Part shown: piece by piece, positions 1 to 6,709 of the stretch | Layout of the letters: each line of letters begins with the position of its first letter | Numbering within the stretch: position 1 is the stretch's first letter | NCBI GenBank assembly: GCA_004297645.1 | Contig: SCUG01000484.1 | Coordinates: 1 to 7,307 of the forward strand | Direction: 5' to 3' | From: Saprospiraceae bacterium | GTDB taxonomy: Bacteria > Bacteroidota > Bacteroidia > Chitinophagales > Saprospiraceae | DNA length: 7,307 bases | Notes under the pieces: generated by a model | Told to the model about the DNA's origin: nothing | The model's input: the letters and a program-made list of their open reading frames with translations, nothing else | Database searches by the model: none | Program-made: the position numbers and the translations under genes

Positions 1-213
1 CCCAAAACGCCGTGCCGTAAGTGCATGCCCAAACTCGTGTAGCACGATGCACACAAACATTGCCATCACGAAAAACGAAAGCCAAAGCACCTGCCCGGCT
101 GCCAGGCCCCTGCTTTGCCCAATAAACAAAACATAAGCAGCGAGCAACCCGAACGACCAATGCAGTAGCACGGGTATCCCGAAAAATCTGGCTATTTGGA
201 CCGATCCTCTCAC
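1..213 (-). CDS. Site-2-type (M50) intramembrane zinc metalloprotease, N-terminal part only
   Basis: This is the first 71 codons of a gene that runs off the left edge, read from a GTG start at 213 (an in-frame TGA lies at 223-225 and no ATG is available upstream). The protein begins VRGSVQIARFFGIPVLLHW, the usual opening of Bacteroidota site-2 proteases. Two hydrophobic stretches follow (about residues 13-31 and 42-58), and then the zinc-binding HExxH motif HEFGH at residues 59-63, in the membrane-embedded position expected for peptidase family M50. Known family role: cleavage of membrane-anchored substrates within the bilayer, often in regulated release of anti-sigma factors. The second zinc ligand (an NxxPxxxLDG-type motif) and any CBS domains would lie beyond the window, so substrate and completeness cannot be judged. 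An exact Bacteroidota -7 box lies 27 bases upstream of the start, and a terminator separates it from the preceding gene, so it is probably its own transcription unit. Confidence 0.85.
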   Translation of the reverse strand, partial: MRGSVQIARFFGIPVLLHWSFGLLAAYVLFIGQSRGLAAGQVLWLSFFVMAMFVCIVLHEFGHALTARRFG

Positions 214-239
214 GCTATTGACTCAGGTTGTTTTTGCTG

Positions 240-247
240 CAAAGATA
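240..247 (-). promoter_or_regulatory. Candidate -7 promoter box for the M50 protease gene
   Basis: Reading the minus strand gives TATCTTTG, an exact match to the Bacteroidota -7 consensus TAnnTTTG. It lies about 26 bases upstream of the GTG start, just after the terminator of the preceding gene. I see no convincing TTTG-type -33 element at the expected distance, so this is a half-match and the call is tentative. Confidence 0.4.
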
Positions 248-276
248 ACATCGGAGCTAATGTTGAGCCGGGTATG

Positions 277-306
277 AAAAAAGGCGGCCCCCCAAAGGCA
301 GCCACC
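277..306 (-). terminator. Rho-independent terminator after the acyl-CoA dehydrogenase gene
   Basis: On the minus strand, GGTGGCTGCC and GGGGGCCGCC can pair across a TTTG loop to give a ten-position stem (one G-G mismatch, two G-T wobbles), followed at once by six T residues. It begins about 60 bases past the acyl-CoA dehydrogenase stop codon. A second, less regular GC-rich hairpin (339-358, 6 pairs with one mismatch) lies immediately after that stop but lacks a T tract. There is no T tract on the plus-strand side, so the terminator acts in the minus direction. Confidence 0.75.
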
Positions 307-366
307 CCAAAAACCGTTTGTGCTATATTTCTTACCAACCGGGGGCACCGCCCTCCGGGATTCTTC

Positions 367-1551
367 TTAAACTGGCTGCATTTTTTCGCTCCAAATGGGT
401 ACATATAATTGCCCCTGTAATACACTTCTCGATATGACGATGCGCTGCACTTCGGAAGTGCCTTCATAAATCTGCGTGATTTTGGCATCGCGCAGCAAGC
501 GCTCTACATGGTATTCTTTGACGTAGCCATAACCGCCGTGAATTTGAACGGCTTCAATGGTGTGCTTCATGGCTGTTTCCGAAGCGAATACCTTTGCCAT
601 GGCACTTGCCGTCGAATAATCCATGCCTTGGTCCTTCAACCAGGCGGCCCGGTAAACGAGCAACTTCGCTGCCTCGATATCCGTGGCCATATCGGCGATT
701 TTAAATGCGATAGCCTGATGTTTGGAAATGGACTTTCCGAAAGCCTCGCGTTCTTTGGCATAGGCGAGGGCCAACTCGTAAGCCCCTCCGGCTATGCCCA
801 GCGCCTGCGCAGCAATGCCGATGCGGCCGCCATCCAGTGTTTTCATGGCGAACTTAAATCCGAAGCCATCGTCGCCGATGCGGTTTTCTTTAGGCACTTT
901 CACGTCGTTGTACATGATGGAGTGCGTGTCGGAGGCGCGGATGCCGAGTTTGTCTTCTTTGGCACCAATAACTACGCCGTCCCAGTCTGTTTCTACGATG
1001 AGACAATTGATGCCATGATGGCCTTTTTCAGAATGGGTTTGCGCCATCACGAGGTGGACATTAGAGGTGCCGCCGTTGGTGATCCAGTTTTTTGTGCCAT
1101 TGAGGAGGTAATAGTCGCCCATGTCCACGGCTGTGGTGCGTTGGTGGGTGGCATCGCTGCCCGCCTCCGGTTCGGAGAGGCAGAATGCGCCAATCCATTC
1201 GCCGGTGGCAAGCCGGGTCAGGTATTTTTGCTTTTGTGCTTCATTGCCAAAAGCCTCAAGCCCCCAACATACGAGCGAGTTATTTACGGACATAATAACC
1301 GCACAAGAGGCATCCACTTTTGAAATCTCTTCCATGGCCAGCACATACGACAGGGTATCCATGCCGCCCCCGCCGTATTCCGTGGACACCATCATGCCCA
1401 AAAAGCCCATTTCTGCCATACGGCGCACCTGATTTTTCGGGTATTTCATTTCCCTGTCGCGCTCGATGACACCGGGCAGCAATTCCTGTTGGGTAAAATT
1501 GCGAGCGGCTTCTTTTACCGCCATTTGTTCCTCTGTGAGTTCAAACTGCAT
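367..1551 (-). CDS. Acyl-CoA dehydrogenase (FAD-dependent)
   Basis: The 394-residue protein oxidises an acyl-CoA to the trans-2-enoyl-CoA, passing electrons from FAD to electron-transfer flavoprotein in the cytoplasm. All family domains are present: an N-terminal helical domain (about 1-120), the middle beta domain with CLSEPEAGSD (124-133), close to the first acyl-CoA dehydrogenase signature, and a C-terminal helical domain with the second signature QIHGGYGY...RLLRD (336-355). The catalytic base is Glu363 in IYEGTSEVQR, the position used by short/medium-chain and butyryl-type enzymes. The start at 1551 (MQFELTEEQ) matches the family's usual beginning. The frame stays open upstream to 1758, but that extension reads through an overlapping broken gene and is not believable. 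A 15-residue tail (GQLYVPIWSEKMQPV) extends past the usual end. The neighbouring 2-oxoacid dehydrogenase suggests a branched-chain acyl-CoA (isovaleryl-, isobutyryl- or 2-methylbutyryl-CoA) as substrate, but a straight short-chain substrate is equally compatible with the sequence. Confidence 0.97.
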   Translation of the reverse strand: MQFELTEEQMAVKEAARNFTQQELLPGVIERDREMKYPKNQVRRMAEMGFLGMMVSTEYGGGGMDTLSYVLAMEEISKVDASCAVIMSVNNSLVCWGLEAFGNEAQKQKYLTRLATGEWIGAFCLSEPEAGSDATHQRTTAVDMGDYYLLNGTKNWITNGGTSNVHLVMAQTHSEKGHHGINCLIVETDWDGVVIGAKEDKLGIRASDTHSIMYNDVKVPKENRIGDDGFGFKFAMKTLDGGRIGIAAQALGIAGGAYELALAYAKEREAFGKSISKHQAIAFKIADMATDIEAAKLLVYRAAWLKDQGMDYSTASAMAKVFASETAMKHTIEAVQIHGGYGYVKEYHVERLLRDAKITQIYEGTSEVQRIVISRSVLQGQLYVPIWSEKMQPV

Positions 1552-1614
1552 TTTGTGCTTAGTTGAATTTGGTTGGAAAATATTAGGTTGAAAAGGGGTG
1601 GTGAAAATTCGCTG

Positions 1615-1646
1615 CAAAATTAGCCGGATTTTCATAATGGCCCAAC
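1615..1646 (-). promoter_or_regulatory. Candidate Bacteroidota promoter for the acyl-CoA dehydrogenase gene
   Basis: The minus strand carries TAATTTTG (1622-1615), an exact TAnnTTTG -7 box. It is preceded after a 20-base spacer by GTTG (1646-1643), a fair match to the TTTG -33 element. The predicted leader is about 55 bases. The element lies immediately after the stop codon of the broken DUF4286 gene, in the only non-coding stretch before the dehydrogenase. Confidence 0.55.
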
Positions 1647-1950
1647 TCAAATGGCTTTCATCACTGTGCCGAAAGCCAGGAATTTGTCTTTGTAACGACT
1701 GGCGTGATCCGCATGTAAGGTGAGTGCTTCTCTGCCAGCAGCGCTCCGGGGTTTCCATGTTTTCGCAATAATACTGAATAAAATAAGTTGGGTTTCTTCT
1801 TCGCCCACAGGGTAGGGCAACTGAAGCATTTTGCTTTCCACGAACAAACCCGCCTTCCTTACGTTGGGAATGCGCACCTTAAGCATCCATTCCAACCAGT
1901 CGCCGTGGATGTCTTTTGCGATATTTTACGGTGATGTTGTAGCGTATCAT
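1647..1950 (-). pseudogene. DUF4286-family gene broken by three single-base frameshifts
   Basis: Reading from ATG at 1950 gives MIRYNITVK and then goes out of frame. Family-like sequence resumes as IAKDIHGDWLEWMLKV and continues to PVGEEET, then jumps frame to TYFIQYYCENMET, then returns to the previous frame for LHADHASRYKDKFLAFGTV and a TGA at 1647. Joined together these give about 100 residues with the order typical of the small Bacteroidota DUF4286 proteins (YNVTVN, EWL.WM, HIP, TY..QY, ADHA.RYKDKF.AF). The shifts are +1 in an A run at 1924-1927, -1 near 1788-1790 in CAA, and +1 somewhere in 1720-1750. The family has no established function. The gene starts 52 bases after the E1 dehydrogenase stop and would be co-transcribed with it. 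Either it is a recent pseudogene or the assembly has homopolymer errors here; the neighbouring long genes are all intact, which favours a real pseudogene. Confidence 0.8.
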
Positions 1951-2002
1951 CAAGCAATAAATTCAGAAAAGCGCCACTTGCGATTCCAGATGACAACCAT
2001 TC

Positions 2003-4093
2003 TCACCAAGCCAATAAACTGCGTATTGCTGCCTCCACTTTTTCAATAGAGGGAATCATCGTTTTTTCCAGCGTCTCGTTCAGCGGGACGGCAGGCATGT
2101 TTTCTGCGCCGATGGTGAGCACAGGCGCGTCGAGCCACTGGAAACAGTTTTCAGAAATGCGGGCGGCGAGACTTTGGGCAAAGCTGCTGTTCACAGGTTC
2201 TTCGGTGACGACGAGGCACTTGCCGTGGCGGCGCACTGCCTCGTACATCGCAACCTCATCAAGTGGGAATAGGGTGCGCAGGTCGAGCACTTCCACCCGG
2301 CCGTCCAGATTCCTGGTGGCGTTGAGCGCCCAATGAACGCCCATACCGTAAGTGATGACTACCAGCGAATCCCCCTTTTCCACCTGCTCTTCCGCGGCTT
2401 CAACGATAACATTGGCTTTGCCAAAAGGCAAAATATAATCACTGGCAGGCATGATGCCTTTCGCCATCTCGGTGCCTTTTACCTTAGACCAATAAAGCCC
2501 TTTGTGCTCCAGTATCACCACCGGGTTTGGGTCGTAATAGGCCGCCTTCATCAGGCCTTTCATATCGGCGCCGTTGCTGGGGTATGCGATTTTGATGCCC
2601 CTGATATTGGCCAGCACCGACTCGACGCTCGACGAGTGGTACGGCCCGCCGCTGCCGTAAGCCCCGATGGGCACCCGTATGATGCAGCTCACCGGCCACT
2701 TCCCGTTGGAGAGGTAGCAGGAGCGGCTCACTTCCGTGAAAAGCTGGTTCAGGCCCGGCCAGATGTAGTCGGCGAATTGCACCTCAACGATGGGCTTCAA
2801 TCCTACGGCGGACATGCCCACCGTGCTGCCGATAATAAAGGCTTCCTGGATGGGTGTATTGAAAACCCGTTCGTCGCCGAACTTGTCCGCCAGCGTTGCC
2901 GCTTCCCTGAAAACCCCGCCCAAGCGTTTGCCGACATCCTGACCGTAAAGCAAGCATTCGGGGTGCTTGCTCATCAGTTCTTCAATGGCCAGCAGGGCAC
3001 AGTCCACCATCACCTTCACTTCACCGCCGGCAGGCTCGCGTTTACCGGTTTCGTCCACAATGGGCGTCGGGGCGAAGTCGTGGGTAAACAAATCTTCGGG
3101 GCGCGGGTATTCGGCCGCCTTGGCTTTTTCAAAATCTTCTACCACGGCTTTCCGCGCTTCCCGCTCTATTTTATCAAGTGCTTTGAGTGTAAAACCTTCG
3201 CCTTTCAGTTGGCTCTTGAAAATCGGGTACGGGTCCCTGGCCTGATGCCTCTCCAGGTCGTCGCGGTACCATTCCATGCGCACGCCGGAGGTGTGGTGGT
3301 AGAGCAGGGGCACTTTAGCATGTACGAGAAACGGGCGCCTTTCTTTGCGGATGGTGGCCAGGACTTCATGCAATGTATTGTAACACTCGAAAAAATCATT
3401 GCCCTCAATACTGCGCACTTCTATGCCGTGAAACCCGCGGGCATACCCGGCGGCGTCCTGAGCACGTGTTTCTTCAGCGTTGGCCGAAATATCCCAACCG
3501 TTATCTTGCACGAGGTAAAGAATGGGGAGCTGTTTGAGCGCCGCCATTTGAAAGGCCTCAGCCACCTCTCCTTCTGTCACGCAGGCATCACCGAGCGAGC
3601 ACACCACCACCGGCTTCTCTGACGGGCCACCGTTTGGGGAGACCCCTTGCTCCATCATTCCCAGCTTTTCTTTGTACTGAATACCCATGGCCACGCCAGT
3701 GGTGGGGATGGCCTGCATGCCCGTGGCCGAAGATTGGTGGGGGATTTTGGGTTTGTCAGGGTCGTTCAGGCTGGGGTGGCAATAATAGCTGCGGCCACCG
3801 GAAAAAGGGTCGTCGCGTTTGGCCATGAGTTGGAGCATCAGGTCGTAAGGCTTCATGCCGATGGCGAGCAGCATGGCGTCGTCGCGATAGTAAGGCGCTA
3901 CCCAATCTTGCGGCAGCAATTGCAGCCCCAAGGCAATCTGCACGGCTTCGTGCCCCCGCGAAGTAGCATGGACGTATTTAGAAACGAACTTGAAGTTTTC
4001 TTCGTAAACCTCCGTCATGGACTTGGCGGTAGCCATGAGGCGGAAGGCGGTTTTTAAAATGGCTTTTGAAATGGATGATTTGGTTTTGTACAT
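2003..4093 (-). CDS. Fused alpha/beta 2-oxoacid dehydrogenase E1 component (branched-chain type)
   Basis: This 696-residue protein joins the alpha and beta chains of a thiamine-diphosphate 2-oxoacid dehydrogenase E1, which decarboxylates the 2-oxoacid and transfers the acyl group to the lipoyl domain of E2. The alpha half (about 1-340) has YVHATSRGHEA (40-50), the SGGR...PHQSSATG region (98-125), the ThDP/Mg motif from GDACVTEGE (168-176) to DNG (197-199), and the His-rich loop HHTSG (266-270). The beta half (about 355-696) has LLYGQDVG (381-388), the cofactor-activating Glu417 in TPIQEAF, and GSGGPYHSSSVE with the conserved His486. The first motif is GDA rather than the usual GDG. Fused E1 proteins are common in Bacteroidota and are sometimes mislabelled. 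The alpha part resembles branched-chain (2-oxoisovalerate) E1 more than pyruvate E1, and the linked acyl-CoA dehydrogenase and crotonase agree, but the substrate is inferred. The gene starts 11 bases after the DUF4276 gene with no visible promoter of its own. E2 and E3 are not in the window. Confidence 0.95.
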   Translation of the reverse strand: MYKTKSSISKAILKTAFRLMATAKSMTEVYEENFKFVSKYVHATSRGHEAVQIALGLQLLPQDWVAPYYRDDAMLLAIGMKPYDLMLQLMAKRDDPFSGGRSYYCHPSLNDPDKPKIPHQSSATGMQAIPTTGVAMGIQYKEKLGMMEQGVSPNGGPSEKPVVVCSLGDACVTEGEVAEAFQMAALKQLPILYLVQDNGWDISANAEETRAQDAAGYARGFHGIEVRSIEGNDFFECYNTLHEVLATIRKERRPFLVHAKVPLLYHHTSGVRMEWYRDDLERHQARDPYPIFKSQLKGEGFTLKALDKIEREARKAVVEDFEKAKAAEYPRPEDLFTHDFAPTPIVDETGKREPAGGEVKVMVDCALLAIEELMSKHPECLLYGQDVGKRLGGVFREAATLADKFGDERVFNTPIQEAFIIGSTVGMSAVGLKPIVEVQFADYIWPGLNQLFTEVSRSCYLSNGKWPVSCIIRVPIGAYGSGGPYHSSSVESVLANIRGIKIAYPSNGADMKGLMKAAYYDPNPVVILEHKGLYWSKVKGTEMAKGIMPASDYILPFGKANVIVEAAEEQVEKGDSLVVITYGMGVHWALNATRNLDGRVEVLDLRTLFPLDEVAMYEAVRRHGKCLVVTEEPVNSSFAQSLAARISENCFQWLDAPVLTIGAENMPAVPLNETLEKTMIPSIEKVEAAIRSLLAW

Positions 4094-4104
4094 TGGTCAG
4101 ACTG

Positions 4105-4680
4105 CTATTGAGAAAGAAAACTTTTCAATCCTTTTACCAAATGCTGAAAACTGCCAGAACGGTTTTTTGAAAAATCCATTTCCGAGGGCATTCGCCTGGC
4201 AGCGGTGGATTTTTGGAAATCGGGAATGATTTTGCGCAATTCATCGGAAGCGTTGCAGGTATCCGGGTCACGAAACTTTGCCCTGTTTCGATGCCTTTCT
4301 GCTTTGAAATGGGGATACGCTTTTTCCAGCGCATCCATGTCGCCGAGATACCACGCTTCCAACTCCCGGCAGGCAATTCTCACCAGAGACGGCAGTGTTG
4401 AATTTTCATTCACCAGGGCAGCTAATTTCTGCTTCACCTCCTTACAGTCGCTACTGTCTTGGTCCTGGATGATGATGACTTTGGTGGGAATGCTATAATG
4501 CTGATATGCCCTGACTTTAGGGGGGATTTCTTTTTGCAAATGCTGTTTGCCTTCGTGTGCCCGGATGAAGCAGTTTTCGTCAAGGGAAATTCCCTCCGGT
4601 AAAAGGGATGGCAAAACGCCTCGGAGAAAAAATTCCATGGAACGTTCTTCGACTAAAATTTCTACCTGCATCTTGTTCAT
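4105..4680 (-). CDS. DUF4276 TOPRIM-like protein, AriB-like putative effector
   Basis: This 191-residue protein matches the DUF4276 family from end to end. It has VEILVEERSMEFFLRGVLP (6-24), with Glu11 or Glu12 in the place of the first TOPRIM acidic residue. It also has IIIQDQDSSDCK (69-80), in which Asp73 and Asp75 form the DxD metal-binding pair; RIACRELEAWYLGD (101-114); and the C-terminal NRSGSFQHLVKGL (173-185). In the PARIS anti-phage system a DUF4276 protein, AriB, is held by the ATPase AriA and, once released by a phage trigger, acts as a toxic TOPRIM nuclease on tRNA. That role here is inferred from family and partner. I chose the ATG at 4680 because it overlaps the ATPase stop as ATGA (translational coupling) and leads straight into the conserved start; an in-frame ATG at 4716 would add 12 residues inside the ATPase gene. 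Base composition is lower in GC than the flanking metabolic genes. Confidence 0.9.
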   Translation of the reverse strand: MNKMQVEILVEERSMEFFLRGVLPSLLPEGISLDENCFIRAHEGKQHLQKEIPPKVRAYQHYSIPTKVIIIQDQDSSDCKEVKQKLAALVNENSTLPSLVRIACRELEAWYLGDMDALEKAYPHFKAERHRNRAKFRDPDTCNASDELRKIIPDFQKSTAARRMPSEMDFSKNRSGSFQHLVKGLKSFLSQ

Positions 4681-5864
4681 TTCGGGTGGCTGCCTTTGAA
4701 AAAGTTTTGTTTCCACAAATAGCCCAACAAATTTCCCTCTTTGTACAAAAGATTTATTTGTTCGTCGTCACTTGCCCTTTTGATGACGGTGTATCCTGTG
4801 GTCTCTTTTACCAACCAGAAAACCTCTTCCGGCAGGGCGGCATTGAGCAAATCGGGAGAGTGGGTGGATACAAACACCTGCCCGCCCCGGTTGGCATATT
4901 CCCTGAACTCCTCGGCGAGTTCAAGGAGTAAAGTTGGGTATAATTGGTTTTCCGGCTCTTCGATGCACATCACAGGGTGGGGTTTTGGATCGTGCAGCAG
5001 GAGCAGGTAAGCAAACATCTTGATAGTGCCGTCCGACACGAACCTGGCGATGAAGGGGTCTTTGAAACTGCCATCCTGAAATTTCAGGACGATGCGTCCT
5101 TCCTCCGATGTGATGGCCGTCACATCGGCGATGCCCGGTACGCGGCGCTTCATTTTTTCCAACACTTCGTTGAAAACCGGGCGATGGTATTCAAAAAGAT
5201 ATTGAGCTACCAAAGGCAGGTTGTTGCCAGTGGTGGACAAATGTTCGGCATAAGCTGCATCCTGACTTTGGCGGGCATCGGAGATGTGAAAATCCGACAC
5301 GTGCCAGTTTTCAATAAATGCACGAAAAGCGCTGGCGGCTTTGAAGCGTTGAAATTGCCCCAGGCCCTTGATGGCGAGAATGTCGGGCGAGTCAAGTGTT
5401 TGGTTTTCCCGCGTCAAATCCCTGTCGGGTTTGTCAAACATTTCTTCGTTGCTGATGGCATAGCCTTCGCCTTTTGAAAAATCCAAAAAATGAAAAGGCT
5501 TCCCGGAACTGCCTCTTTTGTAGCGCAGTATTTCCCTTTCCACGACGGGGTGCCCTTCTTTTTCACTGATTTTTAGCAAATAAGTCACCAGCCTCATTTT
5601 CCCTGCGATTTCGAGCCGGAATTGCAACTCGATTTCAATGTTCCCCTCTTGTCCCCGGCTGATTAATTCTTTGAAGCCTCCCCTCCTTTGCAAAGCTTGC
5701 CGAATGTTGTTTCTCAATGCTTCGCTTAAGAAACCAAAAACGTCGAACAAGGTAGTTTTCCCACTGCCATTGGCTCCAACGAAAATAGCCAATGCAGGCA
5801 GGTTGTCGAGTTTAAGGTCTTTAAAGGCCTTGAAGTTTTTCAATCTGATGCTTTCTATGCGCAT
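4677..5864 (-). CDS. ABC/AAA_21-type ATPase, AriA-like partner of DUF4276
   Basis: This 395-residue soluble ATPase has an SMC/RecF-like head domain. It begins MRIESIRLKNFKAF and has Walker A GANGSGKTT (30-38). An insert of about 230 residues includes DARQSQDAAYAEHLSTTGNN (196-215). The ABC-signature-like segment is FVSDGTIKMFAYL (275-287), Walker B is VMCIEEPENQLYP (298-310) with the tandem glutamates 302-303, and the switch His335 is in STHSPDLLN. This order matches AAA_21 / COG4637-type predicted ATPases. There is no fused TOPRIM domain (as OLD proteins have); the TOPRIM-like part is the next gene, joined by a four-base ATGA overlap. The pair has the architecture of PARIS (AriA + AriB), where the ATPase is the sensor and scaffold. 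The start at 5864 follows the crotonase stop by 45 bases, with an A-rich leader and only an imperfect -7 box (TACCTTTA, 5888-5895), so it may be read from the crotonase promoter. A nucleic-acid repair ATPase is a possible alternative. Confidence 0.93.
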   Translation of the reverse strand: MRIESIRLKNFKAFKDLKLDNLPALAIFVGANGSGKTTLFDVFGFLSEALRNNIRQALQRRGGFKELISRGQEGNIEIELQFRLEIAGKMRLVTYLLKISEKEGHPVVEREILRYKRGSSGKPFHFLDFSKGEGYAISNEEMFDKPDRDLTRENQTLDSPDILAIKGLGQFQRFKAASAFRAFIENWHVSDFHISDARQSQDAAYAEHLSTTGNNLPLVAQYLFEYHRPVFNEVLEKMKRRVPGIADVTAITSEEGRIVLKFQDGSFKDPFIARFVSDGTIKMFAYLLLLHDPKPHPVMCIEEPENQLYPTLLLELAEEFREYANRGGQVFVSTHSPDLLNAALPEEVFWLVKETTGYTVIKRASDDEQINLLYKEGNLLGYLWKQNFFKGSHPK

Positions 5865-5909
5865 GAATTCTTTATTAAAAAGGAAACTAAAGGTAATGAC
5901 TAAAATAGA

Positions 5910-6680
5910 TTATCCCTTTTGCTTAAACGCCTCAATAGCTTTTTTGGTAAAATCCGACAACACAAGCTGGCCGCTCATGGCTGCCCGCTCCTTGAGCAGT
6001 TGGTCCCAATGTTCGGCACCTTGCCAAAAAACCTGTTTGAGGTGGCGCATCGCTTCCGGGCTGGAGTTGACGAGGATTTGGGTGAAATGTTCGATGTAAG
6101 CGTCTAATTGCTCCACCGTTTCAAACACCTCGTTGAACAACCCTTTTTCTTTTGCCCAGGCCGCCGTTTGCCACTCCGTGGCGTTGATGGCAAGTTGGCT
6201 GAAAGCCGAGAGGCCAACTTTGCGCTCGACGGCGGGGCCTACCACAAAAGGGCCGATGCCTATCGCCAATTCGCTGAGCCGGACACTGGCCCATTTACTG
6301 GCCATGCAATAATCGGTGGCTGCCGCCAAACCCACTCCGCCTCCGACGGCCTTGCCCTGCACCCGCCCGATGACGAGCTTTGGACATTGCCGCATAGCAT
6401 TGATGACGTTGGCGAAGCCAAGAAAAAACTGCTTGCCCTTCTCGAAATCGCTAATGGCCGAAAGTTCGTCGAAACTGGCCCCGGCGCAGAACGTCCGGTC
6501 ACCGGCGCTGCGCAAAACGACCACTGCCGACTCGCCCGACTCGCCGGCCTGTTGAATGGCCGTTGCCAATTCTGATAACAAGCACCCAGGGAGGGAATTT
6601 TGTGCCGGATGAAAAAATTCTATTGTACTCACGCCCCGCTCGTGTTGCAGGCTGACGGAGCCTATCTGTTTTTTGTCCAT
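5910..6680 (-). CDS. Enoyl-CoA hydratase/isomerase (crotonase fold)
   Basis: The 256-residue length is normal for a crotonase. The oxyanion-hole segments are present: DRTFCAGASFDEL (61-73) and GKAVGGGVGLAAATDY (109-124). At the two catalytic glutamate positions of rat enoyl-CoA hydratase, the first (GGGxE) is Gly117 and the second is Glu137 (LSELAIGIGP). Single-glutamate crotonases include isomerases and some hydratases, so the exact reaction is open. Candidates from context are 3-methylglutaconyl-CoA or methacrylyl-CoA hydration in leucine/valine catabolism, or a delta3-delta2-enoyl-CoA isomerisation. The start MDKKQ at 6680 is preceded by a short A/T-rich leader and an exact -7 box 29 bases upstream. 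It is the first gene of the leftward cluster, and nothing resembling a terminator separates it from the ATPase gene. Confidence 0.95.
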   Translation of the reverse strand: MDKKQIGSVSLQHERGVSTIEFFHPAQNSLPGCLLSELATAIQQAGESGESAVVVLRSAGDRTFCAGASFDELSAISDFEKGKQFFLGFANVINAMRQCPKLVIGRVQGKAVGGGVGLAAATDYCMASKWASVRLSELAIGIGPFVVGPAVERKVGLSAFSQLAINATEWQTAAWAKEKGLFNEVFETVEQLDAYIEHFTQILVNSSPEAMRHLKQVFWQGAEHWDQLLKERAAMSGQLVLSDFTKKAIEAFKQKG

Positions 6681-6709
6681 GTTGAAACGCGGTGAATTTT
6701 ATTTAAATG

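Noticed and set aside
508..1323. Plus-strand open frame of 271 codons
   Set aside because: It is exactly antisense to the acyl-CoA dehydrogenase, has no recognisable motif, and arises from GC-rich third positions of the real gene.
2333..3622. Plus-strand open frame of 429 codons
   Set aside because: It is antisense to the fused E1 gene, whose cofactor motifs are unmistakable. Its His/Arg/Phe-rich product is typical of a shadow frame.
4944..5477. Plus-strand open frame of 177 codons
   Set aside because: It lies opposite the ATPase insert and Walker B region, with no domain and no start context of its own.
4677..5864. Reading the ATPase as a RecF/SMC repair protein or an OLD nuclease
   Set aside because: The head-domain motifs are shared with those families, but there is no long coiled coil and no fused TOPRIM domain. 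The overlapping DUF4276 partner fits a two-gene ATPase/TOPRIM system better.
6108..6575. Plus-strand open frame of 155 codons
   Set aside because: It is antisense to the crotonase, whose oxyanion-hole motifs are clear.
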